Positions 8,103-16,194 of a DNA stretch of 64,000 nucleotides are shown here, piece after piece. The position numbers and the translations under genes were made by a program. The notes beneath the pieces are model-generated. The model searched no databases, was not told the origin of the DNA, and saw only the letters and a program-made list of their open reading frames with translations. The stretch's first letter is position 1, and each line of letters starts with the position of its first letter. Source of the stretch: CBDFGE01 sp965247055 (GTDB taxonomy: Bacteria; Chloroflexota; Dehalococcoidia; Lucifugimonadales; JAGWBF01); contig CBDFGE010000002.1 of the NCBI GenBank assembly GCA_965247055.1, forward strand, positions 124,001 to 188,000. Reading direction: 5' to 3'.

Positions 8103-8942
8103 TCATTGTAGCCGCCACGTAGCCTTTCCGATCGCAACCATATCGTCGGACAGCTCGCGTTCCGGATAGTAGTACAGCATCACCTGTCTGTATTCGCCCT
8201 GTCCCCAGGCTAGTGCTTCAGTAGGTACATCGTTAGGATTCGCGGTCTGCCGCACTTTATCAACAACGGGAGCTATACCTGATTGGACTCCCGCCGAGTG
8301 CAGCGCACGCGAGATCAGCCATAGCCTGCTACGTGGGACTGCACTGGGCACCCCGAAGCGCCTTCCGCGCGCATGGGACCACTGGAGTTTAGGGACGGCC
8401 TCATTATCTGCTGGAGGCCTCCAGACCCCCAACAGACAAGTTTCTGGCATGAGGTCGACCATTCGTATAGCCGTAGCAGGTATCGATGTCTGGTACTCGG
8501 TTGACAAGGTCTTAAGACTTTTGAGAGACCAGCCAGTGACAGAACCATCTGCTACGAAGGCGTGGCGGGGCATTAGAATTTCCGCCGCTATTTTGTCGCA
8601 AAGCAGCTCTTCGTTGCTGTCTCCGCGAGCCCGCCTGTGCTTCGTCCGCACATCAGCCGCGCTGCCGAGCCCGCTTAACTTGAGAAGCAGATGCGCTAAT
8701 TCATGAGCCAGGGAGAACCGTTGCCTTGACCGCCCCGCACTTCCCGTAACATCGTTCAGTATGATCTTGTACCCATCTCCCATAGGTAGGAGCATGGCAT
8801 CGGACGCGATGGGACGCCTTTCGATGGAAGTCACCCCACATAGCCTGACCAGCCGCTCCACATCCACTGGCATGTGGTTGAGTTGCGCTCCAATCGGCTT
8901 GAGTACCGTCGAGATGAAGAGATCGTCAGCTTCATGCATCAT
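8103..8942 (-). CDS. ImmA/IrrE-family metallopeptidase
   Basis: A 279-residue zinc peptidase of the ImmA/IrrE (DUF955) family. Members cleave a partner XRE-type repressor in phages, ICEs and stress systems. The metal site is the HELAH motif (FSLAHELAHLLLKL, about residue 97), followed by LCDKIAAEILMP, where the Asp/Glu pair typical of the family sits. The C-terminal ~120 residues are not recognised. Its ATG overlaps the stop of the upstream regulator by ATGA, so the two are translationally coupled. The base composition of this pair is visibly lower in GC than nrdJ or the polyamine genes, suggesting acquisition. Whether it cleaves its neighbour is inference. Confidence 0.85.
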   Translation of the reverse strand: MMHEADDLFISTVLKPIGAQLNHMPVDVERLVRLCGVTSIERRPIASDAMLLPMGDGYKIILNDVTGSAGRSRQRFSLAHELAHLLLKLSGLGSAADVRTKHRRARGDSNEELLCDKIAAEILMPRHAFVADGSVTGWSLKSLKTLSTEYQTSIPATAIRMVDLMPETCLLGVWRPPADNEAVPKLQWSHARGRRFGVPSAVPRSRLWLISRALHSAGVQSGIAPVVDKVRQTANPNDVPTEALAWGQGEYRQVMLYYYPERELSDDMVAIGKATWRLQ

Positions 8943-9379
8943 TGGTCTCCCAGATCGAACAACTCCATCTCATCCTCGAGTTCGCTTTCCGGCCGAAACG
9001 CATTGAGTATCTCGGACAGGTCATTCTGGGTCAGCGCCTTGCCCCTAAAGGCGGCGCTCGTTTCGACGTAAACACAGAAACTTTCGACTAGCTGAAAATT
9101 TTTAAGGCTGCCTACTGCAAAGTCCGCTATCTTTCTGCCTTCGTCTGCCCCTACCTTAGCTGATTCGTTTAGGAGTTGCCGAGGGTGTACATCCAACGCC
9201 TTGGCTAATCCGGCTACCTCAATTGTTCTGGGCGGGCTGCCTTGCAGTAGCGCACTAAGGCGGATCGTTGTAAAGTCGGGAACGTCACTTCGAACTAGCC
9301 CCTGTAGGCGCGTCAGATTTTCGGGCCCGAAGCCCCCCAGGTTTCCGATGAACTCTCTTAGATTATCCTTAAATGCCAT
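8939..9379 (-). CDS. XRE-like regulator/antitoxin partner of ImmA
   Basis: A 146-residue protein coupled by a 4-base overlap to the ImmA peptidase. Residues ~38-70 (TIRLSALLQGSPPRTIEVAG, LAKALDVHPRQLL) have the spacing of a Cro/C1-type helix-turn-helix. The C-terminus is acidic (ESELEDEMELFDLGDQ). In related systems such a protein represses the pair or neighbouring genes and is cleaved by the peptidase. It starts only 15 bp after the nrdJ stop on the same strand, so it may be co-transcribed with ribonucleotide reductase. GGGAG precedes the ATG. The HTH call is from pattern only. Confidence 0.55.
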   Translation of the reverse strand: MAFKDNLREFIGNLGGFGPENLTRLQGLVRSDVPDFTTIRLSALLQGSPPRTIEVAGLAKALDVHPRQLLNESAKVGADEGRKIADFAVGSLKNFQLVESFCVYVETSAAFRGKALTQNDLSEILNAFRPESELEDEMELFDLGDQ

Positions 9380-9394
9380 GGTCTCCCGTCCCCT

Positions 9395-11827
9395 CTACCC
9401 GCACTTGTTCCAGCCGCAGCCGGTGCACAGCAGGCAGCCCTCCTGGTACGCCAGGGCACCGTTGCAGTCGGGGCAACGGCTGCGGGGCTGATAGTCGTTG
9501 ATGTCCCAGGTCACCTTGTCCTTGACGCTGGCGAAGAGCTTTAGCTGCGCCCCCGCCACGTCCGAGGACCCCACGTCCTCCTTCTGGGACTCTCCGGCGC
9601 TGGCGTGCCTCTCCAGGGCGAGGGCGACGGCATCGGGGGCGGAGCGCACCAGGACCCCATTGTCCCACGCGGGACAACACGTGATGCCCCTGAGCTGGGC
9701 CACCACCTCCTTGATGTCGATGCCGGAGCGAAGGGCCAGCGACACCAACCTGGATATGGCCTCCAGCTGGGCGGAATCGCAGCCGCCCGCCTTGCCCAGG
9801 GTGGTGAAGACCTCGAAGGGGTTGTCGGTCTCGTCGAAGTTTATGGTGATGTACATGTTGCCGTGGCCGGTCCTGATCCTCTCGGTAACGCCCCGCATCT
9901 CCTGGGGCCTGCCCCGTGGCGTGAGCCCGGCACCCGCCCTCTCAAGGCGGTGCTCTGGGACAGCCCCGGCCTCCCCCACCTCGGCATCCCGGTACTTGCC
10001 CGTGTCCCCCGTACTGAGCACCTGGTTGTCCTTGCTGCCATCTCGGTAAATGGTCATACCCTTGCAGCCCAGCTCATAGGCCAGGTTATACGCCGCGGCG
10101 ACGTCCTGGACGGTGGCACTAGCGGGGAAGTTGATTGTCTTGGATACGGCGTTGTCGGTGTGCCGCTGAAAGGCCGCCTGCATTCGGACGTGCCATTCGG
10201 GAGTGATGTCGTGGGAGGTGACGAAGAGCGTCCTGACCCACTCGGGCACGTCTACGTCGAGGTGGCGAAGGTTGCCCTTTTGCGCTAGCTCTTCCATGAG
10301 CTCCTGGGAGTAGAACCCCTCCTTCTTGGCCACGGCCTCGAAGAGGGGGTTGCCCTCGACGAGAAGGGTGTTGTCCATCACATTGCGTACGTAGCTCAGG
10401 GCGAACAGGGGCTCCACGCCGCTGGAGCAGCCGGCGATGATGCTGATGGTGCCGGTGGGGGCGATGGTGGTGGGGGCCGAGTTGCGCATGCGGGGCCCGC
10501 CGGGCTTATCGTAGATGCTCCCTTCCCAGGCCGGGAACACCCCCCTTACCTCCGCCAGGGCCACCGACGCAGCGTCGGTCCTCTCCTTGATGAATTGCAT
10601 GACCTCTCCCCCCACCCGGAGCGCCTCCTCCGAGTCGTAGGGGATGCCCAAGAACACCAGGATGTCGGCGAAGCCCATCACCCCCAGCCCTATCCGCCGG
10701 GTCTTCCTGCTCATCTCGTCGATCTGGGGTATGGGATAGCGGTTCATGTCGATGACGTTGTCCAGCATGTGGACGGCCGTCTTGATGACCAGCCCCAGCC
10801 TGTCCCAGTCTATCTGTGCGCCCTCATCGGTATACCGCACCATGCGGGCCAGGTTCACGCTGCCCAGGTTGCAGGACTCGTAGGGAAGCAGGGGCTGCTC
10901 TCCGCAGGGGTTGGTGCTCTCTATCTGGCCCAGCTCCGGCGTGGGATTATCGTCGTTGATCCGGTCAAGGAAGACGATGCCCGGGTCCCCGGTCTTCCAC
11001 GCCATCTCCACTAGGTGGTCGAACACCTCGCGGGCCTTCAACTGGCCTGTGGCCTTCCCGGTCCGTGGACTGATGAGGTCGTACTCCTCACCGGCCCTGA
11101 CCCGCTCCATCCACTCCTCGGTGGCGGCCACGCTGATGTTGAAGTTGGAGATGCTCTTGCCGTCCGACTTGGAGCCGATGAACTTGAGGATGTCGGGGTG
11201 GGTGACGTGGAGGATACCCATATTGGCGCCCCGCCGGGTGGAGCCCTGCTTCACGGCCTCGGTGGCGCCATCGAAGGCGCGCATGAAGCTCACCGGACCG
11301 CTGGCCACCCCACCGGTGGAGCCCACGATGTCACCCTCGGGACGCAACCTGCTGAAGGCGAAGCCGGTCCCGCCGCCGCTCTTCTGGACGAGGGTGGCCT
11401 GCTTCACGATCTCGAAGATGTCCTCCATGGAGTCGCTGACGGGCAGCACGAAGCAGGCGGAGAGCATCTGGAGCTCCCTCCCGGCGTTCATCAGCGTGGG
11501 AGAGTTGGGCATGTACTCCAGGCTGGACATCACCTGGTAGAACTCCTCCTCGGTGGCCGCCACCTCGTCCTGGCCGGCACCGTAGCGCCCGTCCGCATCC
11601 GCCAGGTTGTGAGCGACGCGGCGGAACATCTCGCCGGGCTCCTCGATGACGTTGCCCTCCCTGTCCTTGGCCTGGTAGCGGCGCTTCAGCACCGCCCTGG
11701 CGTTGTCCGTGAGCTCCGGATGGGGGCTGGCGAGCCAGTCCCCGACGGGCGACCCTTCCAGGGCTTCCCTGACCCTGCTCCTGACCTCGCTGATGGATAT
11801 GTCTGAGCCCTGATGAGTGCTGGCCAC
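9395..11827 (-). CDS. nrdJ: Adenosylcobalamin-dependent ribonucleotide reductase (class II)
   Basis: Reduces ribonucleotides to deoxyribonucleotides with a B12-generated thiyl radical and needs no oxygen. The 810 residues contain MPNSPTLMNAGRELQMLSAC with the first redox Cys, and NPCGEQPLLPYESCNLGS with the radical Cys and catalytic Glu. Further signatures are STRRGANMG and APTGTISIIAGCSSGVEP. The C-terminus has a zinc-ribbon-like block (CPDC, CTGCGWNKCG) carrying the re-reducing cysteines. The start is GTG at 11827, 7 bases after AGGAGG; the earlier ATG at 11848 would put that ribosome site inside the gene. nrdR and a 75-aa unknown lie upstream on the same strand. I see no cobalamin riboswitch in the 237-bp leader. 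Confidence 0.95.
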   Translation of the reverse strand: MASTHQGSDISISEVRSRVREALEGSPVGDWLASPHPELTDNARAVLKRRYQAKDREGNVIEEPGEMFRRVAHNLADADGRYGAGQDEVAATEEEFYQVMSSLEYMPNSPTLMNAGRELQMLSACFVLPVSDSMEDIFEIVKQATLVQKSGGGTGFAFSRLRPEGDIVGSTGGVASGPVSFMRAFDGATEAVKQGSTRRGANMGILHVTHPDILKFIGSKSDGKSISNFNISVAATEEWMERVRAGEEYDLISPRTGKATGQLKAREVFDHLVEMAWKTGDPGIVFLDRINDDNPTPELGQIESTNPCGEQPLLPYESCNLGSVNLARMVRYTDEGAQIDWDRLGLVIKTAVHMLDNVIDMNRYPIPQIDEMSRKTRRIGLGVMGFADILVFLGIPYDSEEALRVGGEVMQFIKERTDAASVALAEVRGVFPAWEGSIYDKPGGPRMRNSAPTTIAPTGTISIIAGCSSGVEPLFALSYVRNVMDNTLLVEGNPLFEAVAKKEGFYSQELMEELAQKGNLRHLDVDVPEWVRTLFVTSHDITPEWHVRMQAAFQRHTDNAVSKTINFPASATVQDVAAAYNLAYELGCKGMTIYRDGSKDNQVLSTGDTGKYRDAEVGEAGAVPEHRLERAGAGLTPRGRPQEMRGVTERIRTGHGNMYITINFDETDNPFEVFTTLGKAGGCDSAQLEAISRLVSLALRSGIDIKEVVAQLRGITCCPAWDNGVLVRSAPDAVALALERHASAGESQKEDVGSSDVAGAQLKLFASVKDKVTWDINDYQPRSRCPDCNGALAYQEGCLLCTGCGWNKCG

Positions 11828-12064
11828 TTCCCTTCCTCCTCTATGCATGCGTATGTGCGCTGACAGATCCAGTGTGTGCTAAGCCCCGTGGACTGATTAT
11901 TTCTCGAATGCCAGGAAGTTTTTAAGACGATTTTTATGAGTTGTTCATTAACATCCGGGACAATAACCCCCCCTCCGCACTAAGTCCACCAAAATCTGGA
12001 GCCCCTGCACGGGCGGCTGCGCCCGCGCCCCGCGGTCACCGGCTACGCTGGCACGCTGCTGGCC

Positions 12065-12292
12065 TTAGCCGATCCCCTCGGGAAGCTCGCCTTCCTCCAC
12101 GCCCAGCCAGTGGAGTGCCAGGGCCTCGCGGGTCTTCCAGTCGATCTCGTCCTGCATGGCCGCTATATGGTTGGCCTCCCTGTCCAGGACGCCCGCCAGG
12201 GGCATCCCCTTGAGAGAGTCCTGCATGCACCGGACCTCCCGACCCAACACCTCCCACCGGCTAGTAGGGGCATCAACGGGTGAATCACTCAT
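12065..12292 (-). CDS. 75-residue unknown between nrdR and nrdJ
   Basis: Starts at an ATG overlapping the nrdR stop (ATGA), so it is very probably translated by coupling. The predicted product is acidic and mostly helical, with RWEVLGREVRCMQDSL, LDREANHIAAMQDEID and WKTREALALHWLGVEEGEL. I recognise no family. The position between nrdR and nrdJ suggests a link to deoxynucleotide supply or only a shared transcript. In the overlap region the nrdR reading is clearly the real one, so the longer frame upstream of 12292 is a shadow. Confidence 0.6.
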   Translation of the reverse strand: MSDSPVDAPTSRWEVLGREVRCMQDSLKGMPLAGVLDREANHIAAMQDEIDWKTREALALHWLGVEEGELPEGIG

Positions 12293-12882
12293 GCTTGGCT
12301 TCCTCCCATGTTGCCGTCTCTGTCCAGATCTTGCCCAGGTCCCAGATATGCGCCGGCCACCTTCCCGGGCTTCCTTCCCCTCCGACCCCTCCGTCGGGCC
12401 GGTGGGGGTACACCTTCCATGAGGGTGAGCTGCTCCGATTCCTCCCGCAGGTCCCTCACCACCTCCTCGAAGCTCTCGATGTCCTGGAAGTCCCGGTACA
12501 CGCTGGCGAACCGGACGTAGGCCACCCGGTCCAGACGCGTCAGCCGTTCCATGACCATCTCTCCCATCACTGTGGAGCGTATCTCGGCGTGGCCCAACCC
12601 CTGGAGATGGGACTCTACATCCTCCACCAGCTTCTCTACGTCCCTCAACGTCACGGGCCTCTTGGCGCAGGCCCTCATGACGCCTGTCATGAGCTTCTCG
12701 CGGTTGAACTCCTCCCGTCGCCCGTCGCGCTTGGACACCAGCAGCGCTGTGCTCTGGACCCGCTCGTAGGTGGTGAAGCGCAGGCCACAGCGGTCGCACT
12801 CCCGGCGGCGCCGGATGCCGTTGTCCACCGTCCTGGAGTCGGTTACTCGGGAGTCGGGATGTTCACAGTACGGGCAGTGCAC
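12289..12882 (-). CDS. nrdR: Transcriptional repressor NrdR
   Basis: A nucleotide-sensing repressor of ribonucleotide reductase genes. The N-terminal zinc ribbon has CPYC and CDRC pairs within the first 32 residues, followed by RFTTYERVQ. An ATP-cone domain follows at about residues 48-138 (LVSKRDGRREEFNREKL ... VAYVRFASVYRDF). At 197 residues it is about 40 longer than usual because of a basic, low-complexity tail (ARRRGRRGRKPGK) with no known role. A candidate NrdR box lies ~80 bp upstream, consistent with autoregulation. Downstream are the 75-aa unknown and nrdJ on the same strand. Confidence 0.93.
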   Translation of the reverse strand: MHCPYCEHPDSRVTDSRTVDNGIRRRRECDRCGLRFTTYERVQSTALLVSKRDGRREEFNREKLMTGVMRACAKRPVTLRDVEKLVEDVESHLQGLGHAEIRSTVMGEMVMERLTRLDRVAYVRFASVYRDFQDIESFEEVVRDLREESEQLTLMEGVPPPARRRGRRGRKPGKVAGAYLGPGQDLDRDGNMGGSQA

Positions 12883-12907
12883 CTTTGTTAGTCCGTTCCT
12901 TATATTT

Positions 12908-12927
12908 TTCTGAGAACGTTCTCAGAA
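12908..12927. promoter_or_regulatory. Perfect 20-bp palindrome upstream of nrdR
   Basis: TTCTGAGAACGTTCTCAGAA is its own reverse complement and lies 26 bp upstream of the nrdR start. The inner TGAGAACGTTCTCA, with central CG, resembles LacI-family operators. It is not a LexA box, since the GAAC and GTTC halves have no 4-base spacer. Confidence 0.6.
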
Positions 12928-12958
12928 CTACTGCCGCTTGTATCCTTATTGCATTGCA

Positions 12959-12974
12959 CCACAATATCTAGTAG
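12959..12974. promoter_or_regulatory. Candidate NrdR box
   Basis: CCACAATATCTAGTAG matches the NrdR-box consensus acaCwAtATaTwGtgt at 12 of 16 positions and lies upstream of nrdR itself. Normal NrdR sites come in pairs; I do not see a clear second copy. Confidence 0.4.
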
Positions 12975-13140
12975 CATGGGCAATGATTCTAACTAGGCCG
13001 AGGATGCTTGTCAAGGCGTTTGCGGCCCCCTTTCCACGTATTTCTCGGTTATTTCGACCCCTTGGCACCTGGGGAGCCCGGCTTCCCTATTGGTTCACCA
13101 CCATGGGGTCCTCTCCAAACACCCGCCACCGCCACTCCCC

Positions 13141-13169
13141 TTTCACCAGGGCCGGCTGCGAGGTATAAT
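13141..13169 (+). promoter_or_regulatory. Promoter for the second zinc dehydrogenase
   Basis: TTTCAC, a 17-base spacer and a perfect TATAAT. Transcription would begin near 13176, about 27 nt before the TTG start at 13203. Confidence 0.65.
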
Positions 13170-13202
13170 GTCGCGAATATTGTGTAGGCGAGGAGGCACA
13201 CC

Positions 13203-14312
13203 TTGGGTGAGACCGGGCGGCTTGTAGTCCTTACGGAGTATGGAAAGCCCTTTGAAATCCGGGAGTACGAGCTCCCCGAGCCCGAGCCCGGGGCCATCGT
13301 CATGAAGATCACCCAGGCGGGGATCTGCGGCTCCGACCTCCACACCTGGAGGGGGGATCAGGTCAACATGCCGGTCCCCGCCTCGGGCCGGGTCATGGGC
13401 CATGAGGGCTCCGGCGTCGTGTACAAGCTGGGGGATGGAGTTACCACCGACAGCCTGGGGACCCCAATCAAGGAGGGAGGCCGGCTGCTCCACGTCCACG
13501 TCTTCCCTTGCTATCACTGCCACATGTGTCTGCGCGGCGACACCAACTGGTGCGTCAACCGCAGGTACCCCTTTTCCGCCGGCCAGTTCCCCTACTTCAC
13601 CGGCACCTACTCCGACTTCATGTACCTGCCCCCCGGACATCCCTGTTTCCGGGTGCCCGACAGCCTTCCCGACGACATCCTCGCCCCCGTCAACTGCGCC
13701 CTGGGCACCGTAACCCAGGGGTTGCTCAACGCGGGCGCCCACGCCGGCCAGTACGTCGTCATCCAGGGGGCCGGCGGCCTCGGGCTGAACGCGACCGCCA
13801 TGGCCAAAGAGATGGGTGCCGACCGGGTCATCGTGCTGGACCGGATGGAGAGCCGGCTCCGCCTCGCCGAGGAGTTCGGCGCCGACCATACTATCAACAT
13901 CGAGGAGTACAACACACCCCAGACCCGCGCCCAGCGGGTCCGGGAGCTTACCAACGGACGCGGGGCCGACATCGTGATGGAGCTGGTGGGCAGCGCGGAG
14001 CTGCTGGCCGAGGGGATCGACATGCTCGGCAACGGCGGGACCTTCGTGGAGATCGGCGACGTCGTACGGGGCCGGCAGGTCTCCATCGATCCCTCCAAGC
14101 TGCTGTCCGGGAAGCGCATCATAGGCTCTTCGATGTACCGGCCAAGTACCCTTGCCACGGCGCTGGAGTACCTGGTCAGAAGCGTGGACAAGATACCCTT
14201 CCACAAGATAGTGTCCCACAGGTTCGCCCTGGAAGACGTCAACGAGGCGTTCCCCCAGGCAGAGTGGAACCAGCGCCAGACGGAGGTCACCCGGGCTGTC
14301 CTGGTCCCCTAG
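13203..14312 (+). CDS. Zinc-binding medium-chain dehydrogenase
   Basis: A 369-residue MDR-family alcohol/polyol dehydrogenase. It has a catalytic zinc site (GICGSDLHTW, then GHEGSG) and a Rossmann motif GAGGLGLNATAMAKEMGAD. The structural zinc lobe is partly altered: CYHCHMCLRGDTNWC keeps all four Cys, but an unusual insert (about residues 75-100) precedes it. The TTG start at 13203 is supported by GAGGAGG 6 bases upstream and by the promoter at 13141-13169. The family includes threonine, sorbitol and 2-deoxy-scyllo-inosamine dehydrogenase-like enzymes; substrate unknown. The convergent DUF3179 gene ends 4 bp after its stop. Confidence 0.88.
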   Translation: MGETGRLVVLTEYGKPFEIREYELPEPEPGAIVMKITQAGICGSDLHTWRGDQVNMPVPASGRVMGHEGSGVVYKLGDGVTTDSLGTPIKEGGRLLHVHVFPCYHCHMCLRGDTNWCVNRRYPFSAGQFPYFTGTYSDFMYLPPGHPCFRVPDSLPDDILAPVNCALGTVTQGLLNAGAHAGQYVVIQGAGGLGLNATAMAKEMGADRVIVLDRMESRLRLAEEFGADHTINIEEYNTPQTRAQRVRELTNGRGADIVMELVGSAELLAEGIDMLGNGGTFVEIGDVVRGRQVSIDPSKLLSGKRIIGSSMYRPSTLATALEYLVRSVDKIPFHKIVSHRFALEDVNEAFPQAEWNQRQTEVTRAVLVP

Positions 14313-14316
14313 AAGC

Positions 14317-15081
14317 CTATTCCCCGCCGTCCTCGCCGTAGACCAGGGTAGCGGGATAGAAGGCGTACCACCCGAACCAGTAGGCCATGTGGCTGGGGAG
14401 CCGCCCGAGACGCTCTCCGGGGTCCTCCGCAAGGACCAGCGCCTCCTCCTCCGCCTGCCACCTTCGACCCAGCTCGTCTACCAGCACGGCACCATCCGCC
14501 TCAGCCCCGTTATCCTGCGCTGGAGAGAAGCTGTGCGTGCCCCGCCGGTAGGCCCTAGTCCCTCCTATGTCCCCACGGGTGACCACCACCAGGTTTTCGT
14601 CGCCCAGAGAGTCGTTGATCACGGGCTCCCCTCGGAGCAGCTCCTCTGGATACGCCTTAGCGCGGCCATTCACGTTCAGGCCCAGCACTGCGGCCTTGGT
14701 GGGAAGTAGGTCACTTCGCTGAGCGACCGGGAAGATGGTCCCCCGGCTCGCTCGATAGCTGAAATAGACAGAGAGAGGGTCCTCTTCCGGCGCGTAGGCC
14801 CACGGCGGATAGACTCCCGTATCAGCGTCCAAGACGGTGGTCCCCGGATGGGCGGAGACCCACTCGGCCCAGCTGGTGACGACCACGGGCAGCAGCTCCA
14901 GATGGATGCCGCTGTCCGCCAGGGGGCCTACCACGGGCTCACCGGTAAACTGGTGCCACAGGCTGTTGGTCCCCCGGTCGTACATCAGCTTGTTGCTCCT
15001 GTACAGCAGGCCCGAGGTGCCGACCTCTAGGACCTCGCCGTTTACCTGTCTGGGATACACGATTCCAGCTCCGCAGAGAGT
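14317..15081 (-). CDS. DUF3179 lipoprotein, part downstream of an in-frame TGA
   Basis: This is the in-frame continuation of the lipoprotein at 15082-15909, directly after a TGA. It resumes with TLCGAGIVYPRQVNGE, LEVGTSGLLYRSNKLMYDR and LWHQFTGEPVVGPLA, the signature core of DUF3179. A second DUF3179-like half follows (AVLGLNVNGRAKAYPEELLR, VINDSLGDENLVVV). It is open for ~254 codons with no further break, which argues that the gene is under selection and that the TGA is read through. If translated separately, the first available start is the GTG at 15060, with no good ribosome site. The function of DUF3179 is unknown; the family is extracytoplasmic. Confidence 0.8.
   Translation of the reverse strand, partial: TLCGAGIVYPRQVNGEVLEVGTSGLLYRSNKLMYDRGTNSLWHQFTGEPVVGPLADSGIHLELLPVVVTSWAEWVSAHPGTTVLDADTGVYPPWAYAPEEDPLSVYFSYRASRGTIFPVAQRSDLLPTKAAVLGLNVNGRAKAYPEELLRGEPVINDSLGDENLVVVTRGDIGGTRAYRRGTHSFSPAQDNGAEADGAVLVDELGRRWQAEEEALVLAEDPGERLGRLPSHMAYWFGWYAFYPATLVYGEDGGE
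15050..15068 (-). other. SECIS-like hairpin after the DUF3179 TGA
   Basis: Nucleotides +14 to +32 after the TGA can form CUGG-A / U-(C)-CCAG with one bulged base and an 8-nt loop AUCGUGUA. The distance fits bacterial SECIS elements, but the stem is short and the loop does not begin with G, so support is moderate. Confidence 0.35.
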
Positions 15082-15909
15082 TCAATAGGCCAGGGCTATC
15101 GGCACTCCGCCTACGCTGTCGTTGGCCATCTCGTGGGCGTTGAGAATGCGGTGCGGATAGGCCCGGTGCTCTCCGTTGATGGAGACGCCGAACACGCGGT
15201 CGTCCGGCTTCAGGTAAGTAGCCTCAACGGCCGTTACGGTGAATGGGTTGGTAAGGTCTGGAATCCCGTCCTTGTTCACGCCACCCCACACTATTTCCTC
15301 AATCCGTATCCGCGTCTTCACACCTTCGTAGAAGAAGGCGCCAATCCTTCGGTCGATGTTCGAGAAGAGTCGGCCTTTCCATGCGGCGAACCCGGCGGGC
15401 GGCCTCATCTCAGGGTGCAGGCCCAGCCACTCTGCCCAAGACTGCCCTTCCCCTTCGCCCCCAACAACCGCCTCCTGCGGGAGGCCGATAAGCCTGACAA
15501 GGGAGGCGGACACGGCTCTCGAAACGTCCCTGTAGAGGGGTAACCGCAGCAGCTCCACCAACACGGGAATAAAGGACACATCGCCGGTATCCGCCATCAT
15601 CCGCGCCACCTCGGCCATGTCCTCCTCGAACACCGCGTCCAGAAGCCGCTGCACACCGTCGGACGGCTGACTATCAGGGACCGCTGAGGCGCTCGGCGGT
15701 GCAGTGGCGGTACGGAGCTGAGGGAGAGTGGGTGTGGGAGCAGGCGACGCTACAGCCGTGGGCGTGGCAGGCGGCGAATTCGTGGCATCAGCCTCTACGT
15801 TGGACGACACAGGAGACGGCGTCGGGGCGGCGGACGACGAACATCCCGCCATCGCTAACAACAGCAACGGCAGCGCTAGCCCCCACAGAACGGTTATGCT
15901 GGTCCTCAC
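15082..15909 (-). CDS. DUF3179 lipoprotein, N-terminal part ending at in-frame TGA (candidate Sec)
   Basis: Starts with a lipoprotein signal (hydrophobic LWGLALPLLLLAMAGC, lipobox Cys at about residue 23). A Pro/Thr/Ser-rich linker follows, then a helical HEAT-like stretch. The beginning of DUF3179 is FGVSINGEHRAYPHRILNAHEM and NDSVGGVPIALAY. The next codon is TGA (15082-15084), exactly where the family has Cys in ALAYCxLCG. After the TGA the frame continues TLCG in the same reading frame. TGA therefore replaces the first Cys of a CxxC motif, the classic arrangement of a UxxC selenoprotein. The alternative is a single nonsense mutation. The whole gene would be 14317-15909, 530 residues. The GTG start is weakly supported. 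Confidence 0.85.
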   Translation of the reverse strand: MRTSITVLWGLALPLLLLAMAGCSSSAAPTPSPVSSNVEADATNSPPATPTAVASPAPTPTLPQLRTATAPPSASAVPDSQPSDGVQRLLDAVFEEDMAEVARMMADTGDVSFIPVLVELLRLPLYRDVSRAVSASLVRLIGLPQEAVVGGEGEGQSWAEWLGLHPEMRPPAGFAAWKGRLFSNIDRRIGAFFYEGVKTRIRIEEIVWGGVNKDGIPDLTNPFTVTAVEATYLKPDDRVFGVSINGEHRAYPHRILNAHEMANDSVGGVPIALAY

Positions 15910-16194
15910 GGTCTCATCGTCCTATCCCATACATACTGCTGGAGGCGGCTTCTCGGATGCCTTTCCCGTGCACTGCGCCTTAAAGCACGCCTGGGCCGGG
16001 TAGGAACGTACCAGACCCCGTAACCATCGCCGTACGGTACAGTCAGGGTAGCACTCGGCCCACACTTCGGCCAGGGTATTGAATGTCGCCACCTGTACCG
16101 CGAAGACTGCCCTGGAAATGCAGCCACAGCCTCCCGTACAATGGGGTCCGGGACCGAGTAGACGGCAACCCATCCTATCCCGGAGGGGGTCAAG

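Noticed and set aside
11828..12064. Cobalamin riboswitch upstream of nrdJ
   Set aside because: I looked for the conserved GCCACTG-type core and did not find it; only an AT-rich patch and a short GC hairpin are present.
12293..12799. Upstream part of the frame that contains the 75-aa gene
   Set aside because: It lies inside nrdR, whose zinc ribbon and ATP cone are unmistakable.
12908..12927. Palindrome read as a LexA box
   Set aside because: GAACGTTC has no 4-base spacer between half-sites, unlike the box seen at lexA.
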